From: Pseudooceanicola nanhaiensis DSM 18065
GTDB lineage: Bacteria; Pseudomonadota; Alphaproteobacteria; Rhodobacterales; Rhodobacteraceae
NCBI RefSeq assembly: GCF_000688295.1
Contig: NZ_JHZF01000020.1
Coordinates: forward strand, 1 to 64,000
Length of the DNA: 64,000 nt
Direction: 5' to 3'
Shown: positions 35,825-44,252 of the stretch, piece by piece
Layout of the letters: every line of letters begins with the position of its first letter
Position numbering within the stretch: the stretch's first letter is position 1
Translations under genes and position numbers: made by a program
Notes under the pieces: generated by a model
The model's database searches: none
The model's input: the letters and a program-made list of their open reading frames with translations, nothing else
What the model was told of the DNA's origin: nothing

Positions 35825-36647
35825 ATGTCCGACCAGACGGTATTGTACGAGGCCGCAGAGGGTATCGCGACGGTGACGCTGAACCGGCCCGACCGGATGA
35901 ACTCGATCACCGACGAGATGACGATGGCGCTTCATGCCGCGATGCAGCGTGCCGACAGCGATCCCTAGGCCCGGGTCATCATCCTGACCGGCGCCGGCCG
36001 CGCTTTCTGTGCCGGGGGCGACATCGGCGGTTTCGGCGACAACGATTCGCGCAAGCTGCCCTACAAGCTTCCCCGGCCTTTCGACATGAACGAAAGGCCG
36101 GACTTCCAGTCCCGGCACCTCTACTTCCCGCAACTGCGCAAACCGGTGATCGGCATGATCAACGGCCCTTTGGCGGGGCTGGGCATGGCCTACGCGCTGT
36201 CCTGCCACGTCCGCTTCGCGTCGGACAAGGCCGTATTCACAACGGCCTATGCCAAGATCGGTCTGTCCGCCGAATACGGGACCGGATGGATGCTGCGCCA
36301 GGTGGTCGGCCATGCCAATGCGCTGGACCTGCTGCTGTCATGCCGCAGGGTCGATGCGGCCGAGGCGCGCGACATGGGCCTCTACAACAAGGTCTGGCCG
36401 GCGGACGAACTGGTCGAGCGCACCCGCGCCTATGCCCGCGACATGGCCAGCTCCTGCGCGCCGCGCTCGCTGCGCGCTGAAGCGGCAGGTGTGGGACGGT
36501 TCCATGCAGACGCTGCACGAAGCCACGATGTGGGCCAATCGCGACATGATCAAAGCCAACGCGTCGCCCGACTTCAAGGAGGGGGTGAAGGCCTTCGGCG
36601 AAAAGCGCAAGCCCGCCTTCCGGTCCATAGAGGAGGTGGACGAATGA
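35825..36647 (+). pseudogene. Crotonase with amber stop and frameshift
   Basis: ATG 35825 follows GAGGAGAGAGCC. DGIATV-like text (EGIATVTLNRPDRMNSITDE) is followed by TAG at 35966-35968 (codon 48) after RADSDP, while the frame goes on: RVIILTGAGRAFCAGGDIGG, MINGPLAGLGMAYALSCHVR. Near 36475 one base is missing; the C-terminus (KRQVWDGSMQTLHEATMWAN, EGVKAFGEKRKPAF) is in the next frame and ends at 36647, overlapping the next start (ATGA). The original protein would have about 273 residues. CAG to TAG is likely for the stop. It was the first gene of an operon with the quinone-oxidoreductase-like gene. Confidence 0.86.
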
Positions 36648-37702
36648 GCCTGCCCGGACGCATGTCGGCGCTTGTCGTCCGCAAGTACGGGGACTGGCAC
36701 GATGCCGCTGTCGAGACGGTCGCGGTGCCGGTCCCTGCCCCCGGCGAGGTCCTGATCCGGACCGAAGCCGCGTCGCTGAACTTCGCCGACCTGCTGATGA
36801 TCGAGGGCGGTTACCAGGTGAAGCCCGACCTGCCCTTCGTGGCCGGGCGCGATGCCGCCGGCACGGTCGTGGCGATCGGAGAAGGCGTGCGCGACATCGC
36901 AGTCAGCGACCGGGTCTGCGCGCAGGCCTCGACGGGCGCATTCGCAGAATACGATAGTGCCGGGGACTGGGCCTGCACCAGGCTCCCCGACGGCATCGAC
37001 CTGCGCGACGCCGCGGCCTGCGCCACCGCCATCACCACCGTCGTCGGGGCGATGAAGCTGCGCGCCGACTTCCAGCCCGGCCAGAGCGTGATCGTGACCG
37101 GCGCCGCGGGCGGGGTGGGGTCGATGGGGCTGCAATATGCGCGCCTGCTAGGAGCGGACCCGATCGCCGTCGTCTCTTCCGCCGCCAAGGCGGACGCGGC
37201 GCGCGAGATGGGCGCGGCGGCCGTCGTCGTGACCGGAGACATGGCCGACCCGCAGCGCGAGATCCGTGCGGCGCTCAAGGACCAGGGTTTCGGCCAGGTC
37301 GATGCCGTGGTCGACATGGTCGGCGGCACGATCGGCGAAGCCGCGCTGCGCTGCATCCGCCCGGGCGGACGGTTCGTCATCGTGGGGTTCGCCAGCGGCG
37401 ACCAGCCCAAGCTGACCCCCGGCTACCTGCTGGTGAAGGACGTCATGGTCTTCGGCTCGTCTCTGGAGCGGCTGATGCGGGCCCGCGATCCGGCGCTGAC
37501 CGATGGAATGCGCGAGGCCTTCGCCGCACTCGCCGATGGCCGGCTCCGCGCACAGGTAGACGCGGTGCTGCCGCTGTCGCAATTCCACGAGGGGGCGGAG
37601 CGGATGGCCGGGCGACAGGCCATCGGCAAAGTCGTGTTCGGCACCCGGGGGCGACACCTTCAGGCGATGGAGCGGTATTCCTTGACGCCGGGGGCGTTGT
37701 AG
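36644..37702 (+). CDS. Zinc-independent MDR oxidoreductase (NADPH:quinone reductase family)
   Basis: A 352-residue medium-chain reductase: GroES-like N-terminal domain (MSALVVRKYGDWHDAAVETV, EASLNFADLL-type motif RTEAASLNFADLLMIEGGYQ, GRDAAGTVVAIGEGV), then the Rossmann domain with TGAAGGVGSMGLQYARLLGA and VDAVVDMVGGTIGEAAL. There are no zinc ligands. Family members reduce quinones or enoyl thioesters with NADPH, and a role in reducing an enoyl-CoA is possible here. The start overlaps the crotonase stop and has AGGAGGTG upstream. Its last 43 bases overlap the convergent NUDIX gene, and its tail after GKVVFGTRG is longer than usual, so the ending may be non-native. Confidence 0.88.
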   Translation: MSLPGRMSALVVRKYGDWHDAAVETVAVPVPAPGEVLIRTEAASLNFADLLMIEGGYQVKPDLPFVAGRDAAGTVVAIGEGVRDIAVSDRVCAQASTGAFAEYDSAGDWACTRLPDGIDLRDAAACATAITTVVGAMKLRADFQPGQSVIVTGAAGGVGSMGLQYARLLGADPIAVVSSAAKADAAREMGAAAVVVTGDMADPQREIRAALKDQGFGQVDAVVDMVGGTIGEAALRCIRPGGRFVIVGFASGDQPKLTPGYLLVKDVMVFGSSLERLMRARDPALTDGMREAFAALADGRLRAQVDAVLPLSQFHEGAERMAGRQAIGKVVFGTRGRHLQAMERYSLTPGAL

Positions 37703-38361
37703 AAGAACCGCACGTTCTCCGGCGGTCCGTCATGACCGATCGCAGCCGCCACATCGTCCAGCACGACATTGGTGATATGCGGCAGCTTGAAGTTGCGCGC
37801 CTCGTCGAGCGGGATCCACTGGAGATAGGACAGCTCGCTGTCCGCCCGAGAGAAGTCGTCCGGATCGGTCTTCAACAGGGCGGCATCCGCCATGAGGAAG
37901 CGGGCATCGAACCGTTTGGGCAGGACGGTCGGCGTAATCGCCCGGAACAGGTAGGTCAGCCCCTCGCCGGTCGGCCGGTGGCCGGTGGCGGCAAAGGTCT
38001 CCCACCCTTTCGGCGGCGTGGTGTCCCAGCCCCCGGGCGTACCGAGGATCAGGCCCGTCTCTTCCCACAATTCGCGGATCGCCGCAGCAACCAGGCCGCC
38101 GGTCAGGTCCGGCTCGGCGTCGTGTCGAGCGAGGCGGGCGAGGCAGGTGGCATTCATTGGAGCAGCCAGCGGAACGGTCCAGTCGGACTTGTCCACGGCA
38201 CCTCCCGGAAAGACGAAGCGCGACGGGAAGAACGACGCCGTCGCACCGCGCTGGCCCATCAGCACCTGCGGACGGGTCTCGCGGTCGCGAATCAGGATCA
38301 GGGTCGCCGCGTCCCGGGGAATTGCGGGCACTTCCGGTTCGGGGCCATCGAGGTTTTCCAT
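37660..38361 (-). CDS. NUDIX hydrolase
   Basis: A 233-residue NUDIX protein of the CoA-diphosphatase/NUDT19-like group by layout: RDAATLILIRDRETRPQVLM, PSRFVFPGGAVDKSDW, then the NUDIX box AAAIRELWEETGLILG with the REL-EE core. The Glu normally eight residues before the box Arg is not seen, as in some long-insert members. Likely role: cleaving a nucleoside-diphosphate compound such as CoA or an acyl-CoA. The ribosome site is weak at ATG 38361. It stands alone and converges with the reductase gene. Confidence 0.82.
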   Translation of the reverse strand: MENLDGPEPEVPAIPRDAATLILIRDRETRPQVLMGQRGATASFFPSRFVFPGGAVDKSDWTVPLAAPMNATCLARLARHDAEPDLTGGLVAAAIRELWEETGLILGTPGGWDTTPPKGWETFAATGHRPTGEGLTYLFRAITPTVLPKRFDARFLMADAALLKTDPDDFSRADSELSYLQWIPLDEARNFKLPHITNVVLDDVAAAIGHDGPPENVRFFYNAPGVKEYRSIA

Positions 38362-38468
38362 TGTCTGCTCCTGCTGTTAGACCTGCCTTGCGGTCGCTGG
38401 CCGCCCGGGGATCGGGCGACCGTCATGGCTGGCGAGCAGGCCGGGGACGGCCTGCCGAAGTCTTGTTG

Positions 38469-38787
38469 TTACGGGTGGTATCTCGAGAAGATCTCGTCGT
38501 TCAGCTTCTGCTCATATGCGTCCCATTGCGCCTCGGTCCAGGTGCCTTCTCGAATATCGGCGACGATACCCGTCCACTTCGTCACGATCTCCGCGAAGCG
38601 GGTCACATCCGCTTCCGGTGTCTTCGCCCCACGCTCGAGCGCGGCCGAGATTACCCGGGCCTTGTCGTTCTCCTGTTGAGAGAGAATCCCGGCCTTGAGC
38701 CCGTCATCGGCCGGGCCGAAAGCGACGCCGCGCTTGGTGGCCTCCTCGATCGCCGCCAGATCGTCCTGAAGGTAGACGCGTCGCCTC
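38469..38787 (-). pseudogene. dctP C-terminal fragment
   Basis: Only the last hundred residues of a TRAP binding protein remain: QDDLAAIEEATKRGVAFGPA, GILSQQENDKARVISAALER, RFAEIVTKWTGIVADIREGT and EAQWDAYEQKLNDEIFSRYH. There is no signal peptide or ligand-binding core upstream, where the SDR gene of the opposite strand begins. It resembles the ending of the pseudogene at 26561, so it may be a copy or its relocated relative. Confidence 0.82.
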
Positions 38788-38913
38788 AAACATGGTCGAT
38801 CCCTTGCGGGGATTTCCACATGTATCGGTTTTTTGGCACGCCTCTTTGAGGCGCCGATGGACAACGGCGCGTCCTGAAGGAGGCATCGTTCCAAACAGGA
38901 TCGGAGGAAGTAA

Positions 38914-39654
38914 ATGCGGAAAAGCGGCTTGGCCGTTGTGACCGGCGGCGGCACCGGATTGGGCCGGTCCATCGCGGAGCGCTTTCTGGCGGATGGCTTC
39001 GAGGTCTTGATCACCGGCCGCGATGGCGTTCGGCTGGCCCAGGCCGCGCGGGAAATGGGCGCAACTGCGCTCTCGGGCGACGTCGCGGATGCCGAGGATG
39101 TTGCGGCTTTGGCAGAGGAGGTGCGCGGGCATGGGGTGCTTCTGCGCGTTCTGGTCAAAAATGCCGGCGTCATGCCCATGTCACGACTTTCGGACCGGGT
39201 TGATCGGCTGTTCTCCGACCGGGACCAGGCAATGCGTATCAACCTGACCGGAACCCTGCGTGTCACCCACGCCCTGGCACCTCTGATCGCCGCACCTGGC
39301 GGGCGGATCGTCAACCTCTCCTCCATCGTTGCCCGGACGGGCGGCAGCGCACCGGGATTGCTGGCCTATACCGCGACCAAGGGCGGGATCGACGGGCTGA
39401 CCTTCGCGCTGGCGCGCGAGCTGGCGGAACGGGGAATTACGGTGAACGCCGTGGCGCCGGACAGCATGGACGGCACCGCGATGACCGCCGACCTGGGCGA
39501 CGAGCGCAAGGCGCGGATCAACGCGAACATTCCGCTCGGCGCGCTTGGCACGCCGGGCGACATTCCGGGCGCCGTCGCCTATCTGGCCGGCCCCGGCGGT
39601 GGATATGTGACCGGCCAGGTTCTGCATGTGAACGGAGGCTGGCGTTTTGGATAG
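38914..39654 (+). CDS. SDR-family dehydrogenase/reductase
   Basis: A complete 246-residue classical SDR: cofactor motif TGGGTGLGRSIAERFLADGF near residue 10, NAG present as KNAGVMPMSRL, Ser and YxxxK in VNLSSIVARTGGSAPGLLAY and TATKGGIDGLTFALARELA, C-terminal YVTGQVLHVNGGWRFG. It ends with TAG, and that stop overlaps the TTG start of the next SDR, so TAG truly terminates here. Start ATG 38914 follows GGAGGAAGTAA. Together the two SDRs probably oxidise hydroxyacyl-CoA or hydroxy acids; the substrate is unknown. A weak version of the shared palindrome lies about 90 bp upstream. Confidence 0.9.
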   Translation: MRKSGLAVVTGGGTGLGRSIAERFLADGFEVLITGRDGVRLAQAAREMGATALSGDVADAEDVAALAEEVRGHGVLLRVLVKNAGVMPMSRLSDRVDRLFSDRDQAMRINLTGTLRVTHALAPLIAAPGGRIVNLSSIVARTGGSAPGLLAYTATKGGIDGLTFALARELAERGITVNAVAPDSMDGTAMTADLGDERKARINANIPLGALGTPGDIPGAVAYLAGPGGGYVTGQVLHVNGGWRFG

Positions 39655-40432
39655 GCTCGAGAATTCGCTTTTTGACATGACGGGCCTGCGGGCGCTCGTC
39701 ACCGGGTCGAGCCGCGGCATCGGACGCGCCACCGCCGAACGGTTCGCGCAGCATGGCGCGCAGGTCGTCGTATCGGGGCGGAAGATCGGCCCGGCGGAAG
39801 AGACCGCCGCGGCGATCAATGCCACCTTCGGGCGCCCGGCCGCGCAGGCCGTGGCTGCGAACATCGCCGACAGGGACAGCCTGGCAGCGCTGATCGACGA
39901 AAGTGTCAGGATCATGGGCGGCATCGACGTGCTGGTCTGCAACGCGGCCATCCACCCTTACGTCGGCCCGGCGATGGAAACTCCAGACAGCGTGATGCGC
40001 AAGATGATGGACGCCAACGTCATGGGCAACCATTGGCTCTGCCAGATGGTCCTGCCCGGGATGGCCGACCGCGGCTTCGGGCGGATCGTCATGGTTTCGT
40101 CCATCGCCGGACACATGGGGAGCGGGACGTTTTATTCCTATTCCATCTCCAAGGCGGCGGACATGGAAATGGCGCGCTGCCTCGCGGCGGAATACGGCGC
40201 CCGAAACATCCGGGTGAACGTTATCGCGCCGGGGACGGTCAAGACCTCGATGGCCGCGGCGGTGATGAACGACGAGGCCTTGATGCGGCGCGAGATGCGG
40301 CGCAACACCACCGGCCGCTTGGGCGAACCGGACGGGAGCGCGGGCGTTGCCGTGATGCTGGCCGCGCCGGCGGGGGCTTACCTGAATGGTCAGGTGATCG
40401 ACGTCGACGACGGATTTATCATGTCATACTGA
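39647..40432 (+). CDS. SDR-family dehydrogenase/reductase
   Basis: A 261-residue SDR starting with TTG at 39647, eight bases inside the previous gene and preceded by GGAGG. Cofactor motif TGSSRGIGRATAERFAQHGA near 19-38, CNAAIHPYVGPAME in place of NNAG, catalytic Ser and Tyr in VMVSSIAGHMGSGTFYSYSI, Lys in SKAADMEMARCLAAEYGARN, C-terminal YLNGQVIDVDDGFIMSY. It is intact and forms a two-gene operon. Related members oxidise 3-hydroxyacyl-CoA or sugars. Function beyond the family is not clear. Confidence 0.9.
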   Translation: MDRLENSLFDMTGLRALVTGSSRGIGRATAERFAQHGAQVVVSGRKIGPAEETAAAINATFGRPAAQAVAANIADRDSLAALIDESVRIMGGIDVLVCNAAIHPYVGPAMETPDSVMRKMMDANVMGNHWLCQMVLPGMADRGFGRIVMVSSIAGHMGSGTFYSYSISKAADMEMARCLAAEYGARNIRVNVIAPGTVKTSMAAAVMNDEALMRREMRRNTTGRLGEPDGSAGVAVMLAAPAGAYLNGQVIDVDDGFIMSY

Positions 40433-40437
40433 GGACC

Positions 40438-41620
40438 TCACGACGGGGCGGCAGGCCGGATCCGGCGCAGCCACAGCATCCACAGCGCCAGCGCCAGGCA
40501 GGCGGCCGAGGCAGAGGGGCCCAGCATCCTGATCCCGGCCAGATCGACGATCGTCCCTGCCACCACCGGACCGACTGCCGCGCCAGCAAACATCATCGAC
40601 GCATTGACCGGAAAGAGCCGCGCGGTCAGGTCCGGCGCAAGCTGCGACAGGCGATGTTGTGCCGCAGGGGCAAAAGTTGAACAGAGCCGCCCCCGTCGCA
40701 AGGCACAGCACAGCCCCGGTGACGGGGCCCCACGCCAGGGCCGTCAGGGCGAAGGTCACGGGCACGCCCAGCCCGAACTGGATCGCCATCACTCACAATG
40801 GTCCGATATGGTCCAGCAACATCCCCGTCGCCAGCGTTCCGACCAGCACTCCTCTCCCCATCACCACGAGCAATTGCGGAACCCATTCGAACCCGACCTG
40901 AGCGGCGATGATTGCGGCGACGAAGGTGTAGATGAAGTTCGTTGCAAGCGAGCAGGCCGCCGTCATCGCCAATGCCAGACCGACGCCGGGCCGTGCCAAT
41001 GCCCCGCGCAGGTCGGATGCACCTGCACCGGCGACAGGGCGTACAGCAGGCACGACGACAAGCAGCGCCAGCGCCATCACAGCTGCCATCGCCGCGACGG
41101 CCGTGAAGCTGACCCGCCATCCGACGTGGATCGCCAGCCAGGCCCCCAACGGAATGCCTACGATCTGCGACAGCGAAACGCCCAGATAGATCGCCGTCAG
41201 CACCCGGCCCCGGGCATCGGGCATCGTTTTCTCGACGGCCAATGCGGCTGCCGTCGGGGTGTAGAGCGCCGAGCCAATCGCGGCGCACATCCGCGCACCG
41301 ATCAGCACCAGAAGAGCAGGGGCCAGCGACGAAGCCAGCGCGGCTGCGGCGCAGATCGCCATTGCCAGAGTCAGGGCGCGACGATAGCCGAGGTATGTCG
41401 TCACCATTCCCAGCATGGGCGATGCAATGGCGTAGGTCGTCGTGAAAGCCGCGACCAGCAGCCCGGCCGCGGTCGCCGAAAGGTCGAATTCGGCCCTCAG
41501 TTGCGGCAGGAAGCCCACCAGCACAAAGCCGGACAGTACCGAGACGAAATTGAACAGCACGAGGGTCGGCAGCAGGATGCGCGGCCGGCCCGGATGTAGC
41601 CCCGGAAGTAGCGTCGTCAC
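40438..41620 (-). pseudogene. MFS transporter with opal stop and frameshift
   Basis: Starts with GTG 41620, overlapping the ligase stop (GTGA). Membrane segments follow one another (ILLPTLVLFNFVSVLSGFVL, YAIASPMLGMVTTYLGYRRA, SALYTPTAAALAVEKTMPDA, VSFTAVAAMAAVMALALLVV). TGA at 40793-40795 interrupts after LLDHIGPL; the same frame continues VMAIQFGLGVPVTFALTALA. Near 40670 a T run is one base too long and the last part (LTARLFPVNASMMFAGAAVG, PVVAGTIVDLAGIRMLGPSA) is in another frame, ending at 40438. The original would have about 395 residues and twelve segments, exporting or importing a small molecule. Confidence 0.84.
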
Positions 41621-42945
41621 CCGACCAGCACCTCGATCCCTGGTCCGGGTTCGTCCGCATAGAGAGCGTCGACCAGAGCGGCACGTCGGGCGAGCACCGT
41701 ATTCTGACTGATGGCCCGCTTGTCCGACAGCTCTCCGGTCTCGATATTCGGCAGTTCCGCTGTCAGGACGTAGCGGCGGATGGTGCGCGACCCGGGCCCG
41801 TCCGCGGTCTGTAAGCTGCCCATGCGGGACGAGATCTCGCGACGCAGGGCAGGGTGCGATACCACGTCTGCAAGCGGGGCGTCGGACGGCAATCCAGCCA
41901 GTTTCCGGCAGGCACCCGGCTCAGGGAACAGAATAGCGGTCAGGTGCGGCCGGTCGGGGGCGCAGATGACGACATCGGAGCAGAGCGGCGCGAAAACGCC
42001 GATGATTGCCGCCCGCAGGTCGGCGACCTGCACCCAGGTGCCCGAGGCCAGCTTGAAGTTCTCGGCGATCCGGCCGTCGAACCGCAGGCCGAGCGCCTTG
42101 TCCTCGCTGTCGATCCAGGCCACGGCATCGCCGGTGCGGTAATAGCCTTCCGCATCGAACGCTTCAGCCGTCTTGTCGGGGCTGCGCCAGTAGCCGGGCG
42201 TGACGCAGGGACCCTTGAGCCGCAGCTCCAGCTTTTCGCCCACCGGGGCGATGCGCACCGCGACCGCCGGCACCGGGATGCCGACCAGCGCCTTGAAGTC
42301 CGGGGCGAAATTCGCGCTCATCGGGGTCGGCCGGCCTCGGTGCAGTCGACACCTGAGGTGATCATCACTCTTCGGCCCGTCTCTTCCACCGCATGTGTAT
42401 CCAGCGAACGCCACGCATGCTGGGGCAGCACCGCCCCGCCACAGTAGATCAGCTTGAGAACGCGATAGGAAGTCGCGCGCAATTCGCGGTCTGTCGCCAG
42501 TGCCTCGACCAGCAGGCCGAGTTCGCCGGGCGTGTTCAGATAGAGGTTGGTCGGCACTTCGCGCAGGTTGCGCAGCGTGGCGTCGAATTCGCCCGGCATG
42601 GGGCGCCCGTTGTCGATCCTGAGGTGCCCGCCGGAATAGAGGACCATGCCGAATTGTGCGTGCCGCCGAACGGGTGGTGCCAGGGCAGCCAGTCCACCAT
42701 CCGCGCGGGTTCGTCCAGCAGCATACGGAAGGTCTGGGCGACCTGCTGGCGCTGACTGGTCAGCATCCGCTGTGGAAAGATCACGGCCTTGGGCATCCCA
42801 GTCGTGCCCGAGGTGAAGAGGAGCTTGCCGATGCTGTCCGGGGTCAGTGCAGCATGCGCGGCCTCGACGGCGTCCGTCGCACGCCCCTCCTCGAGCGCCA
42901 CGAATGGCGTCACCTCGCGACCCCCGGTCGGGCTTGGGGGGAGCG
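41617..42945 (-). pseudogene. Feruloyl-CoA-synthetase-like AMP-forming ligase, truncated and frameshifted
   Basis: The frame first readable near 42945 (TPFVALEEGRATDAVEAAHA) reaches the P-loop KLLFTSGTTGMPKAVIF and VDWLPWHHPFGGTHN. One base is missing near 42660 before FGMVLYSGGHLRIDNGRPMP, and another near 42325 before DFKALVGIPVPAVAVRI. The end is intact (GEKLELRLKGPCVTPGYWRS, RTGDAVAWIDSEDKALGLRF, DGRIAENFKLASGTWVQVAD). The WLPW-H--FGG-HN block is typical of feruloyl-CoA synthetases. The first 150 or so residues are absent, replaced by scraps of other genes. It was coupled to the MFS transporter. Confidence 0.84.
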
Positions 42946-42952
42946 TCCATTG

Positions 42953-43211
42953 TCAGCGTCCCCTGAACACGGGCTTGCGCTTGTCCTTGAACGCCGCGAC
43001 CGCCGGCATCGTAGTCGACGTTGCCGGCGATGCGCCCCATCTCGGCAAAACTGCCGGTATCGAACAATGCCTCAACCCGTTCGCGGGCCGACAGGCGGCC
43101 GCGGGAATGCTGCCCGGCCTCTGCCTCAGCGCCGCCCATCTCGCGGCCGATGCGGCGGCGGGCGTGCAGTTCTGCCGCATTCTCGCGTTCGGGGGGGCGT
43201 TCGGCGCTCAT
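42953..43211 (-). pseudogene. Composite scrap: carboxyltransferase N-terminus joined to a crotonase C-terminus
   Basis: From ATG 43211 the first 60 or so residues (NAAELHARRRIGREMGGAEA, SRGRLSARERVEALFDTGSF, AEMGRIAG) match the start of a biotin-dependent acyl-CoA carboxylase beta subunit. Near 43010 this gives way to a different frame with VAAFKDKRKPVFRGR and a stop at 42953, the very end of a crotonase. Both are remnants left by deletions. The whole stretch precedes the truncated ligase, and a shared palindrome lies 75 bp upstream, so it marks the head of a former operon. Confidence 0.72.
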
Positions 43212-43285
43212 GGCAAGGGTACTCCCGGTTTGTAAGGCCAACTTCTCAGGCCGAAGCGCTGGCAATAATCGCATTTTGGTGCGGT

Positions 43286-43299
43286 CGCACGTATCTGCG
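43286..43299. promoter_or_regulatory. Shared palindrome, site 11
   Basis: CGCACGTATCTGCG, one mismatch between arms, lies 75 bp before the carboxyltransferase remnant start at 43211. Confidence 0.58.
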
Positions 43300-43302
43300 T
43301 TC

Positions 43303-44067
43303 TCAGCGCCCCAGCCAGCGCGGCGGACGCTTCTCGGCGAACGCCAGCGCCCCTTCACGCGCATCCGCCGACGCCATGATCCGGTCGGCGATGGCGTCCT
43401 GGATCGGGATGCTTTCCGCGACCGTCCAATCCTGCTGGCGCAGCATCACATCCTTGCTGGCCTCGACGGACAGGGGCGCATTGGCGGCGATGCCCCGGGC
43501 CAATTCCCGAGCCGCGGCCAGAGCCTGTTCCGCCGGAACCAGCCGGTTCACAAGGCCAAGCTGCGCGGCCTGGGGCGCGTCCAGCATGTCGCCGGTCAGG
43601 GCAAGCTCCATCGCGATGTTCTGCGGGATCTTGCGTGGCAGCCGGAAGAGGCCCCCGCCGGTCGCCGCCAACCCGCGCCGCACCTCGGGCAGGCCGAAGT
43701 GTGCAGTGTCGCCCGCAACCACCAGATCGCAGTTCAGCACTGTCTCGAATCCTCCCGCCACTGCGGGCCCCTCGAGGGCTGCTATCACCGGCTTGGCCAG
43801 GACCGCATCGTTGAAACCGAAGAGGCCGCGCTCCCCGATCCGCGGGTCCTCACCCCTGGCAAATGCCTTCAGTTCCATTCCCGAGCAGAAGCAGCCGCCC
43901 GTCCCGCTGATGATCGCGACGCGCAACGCGGGGTCAGCTTCGAACCCGAGGATGGCGGCTGCGACCGCCTCGGACAGGGCGCGGTTCGCGGCATTGCGCA
44001 CTTCGGGGCGGTTGAGGGTGATGGTCAGGATCCCGTCGCGGTGATCCAGCAGGCAAATGTCCGTCAC
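43303..44067 (-). CDS. Enoyl-CoA hydratase/isomerase (crotonase), both catalytic glutamates kept
   Basis: A 254-residue crotonase: ILTITLNRPEVRNAANRALS, GTGGCFCSGMELKAFA (oxyanion hole), ALEGPAVAGGFETVLNCDLV and LPEVRRGLAATGGGLFRLPR, which carry the two Glu positions of true hydratases. The ending FAEKRPPRWLGR is typical. I chose GTG 44067 (GGAG seven bases upstream); ATG 44124 is an alternative that adds 19 residues. It probably adds water to a 2-enoyl-CoA. A shared palindrome lies 84 bp upstream. The gene is intact and alone on its strand here. Confidence 0.87.
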   Translation of the reverse strand: MTDICLLDHRDGILTITLNRPEVRNAANRALSEAVAAAILGFEADPALRVAIISGTGGCFCSGMELKAFARGEDPRIGERGLFGFNDAVLAKPVIAALEGPAVAGGFETVLNCDLVVAGDTAHFGLPEVRRGLAATGGGLFRLPRKIPQNIAMELALTGDMLDAPQAAQLGLVNRLVPAEQALAAARELARGIAANAPLSVEASKDVMLRQQDWTVAESIPIQDAIADRIMASADAREGALAFAEKRPPRWLGR

Positions 44068-44150
44068 GAGGTGCTCCGGGTCGGATGTCTGCCGAACCCT
44101 CGCGCCGTCTCTGCCGTTTGCCATGGCGAAACGGAGGTCTGTCCGCATCC

Positions 44151-44164
44151 CGCACGTATGTAGG
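44151..44164. promoter_or_regulatory. Shared palindrome, site 12
   Basis: CGCACGTATGTAGG keeps the left arm and most of the right. It lies 84 bp before the crotonase (44067, minus) and 89 bp before the metallo-hydrolase (44253, plus), so it may act in both directions. Confidence 0.5.
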
Positions 44165-44252
44165 AAAAGGCGCGAGTGCCGCTGCTTCGGGTTCCGCCGC
44201 GATGCGGGACGCCGAATTATCCCGCTTGAAGCGGGCAGCGGAAGGCTCCGTC

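Noticed and set aside
38815-38828. A thirteenth copy of the shared palindrome before the SDR at 38914
   Set aside because: TCCACATGTATCGG lies at the right distance, but its arms match too poorly to count.
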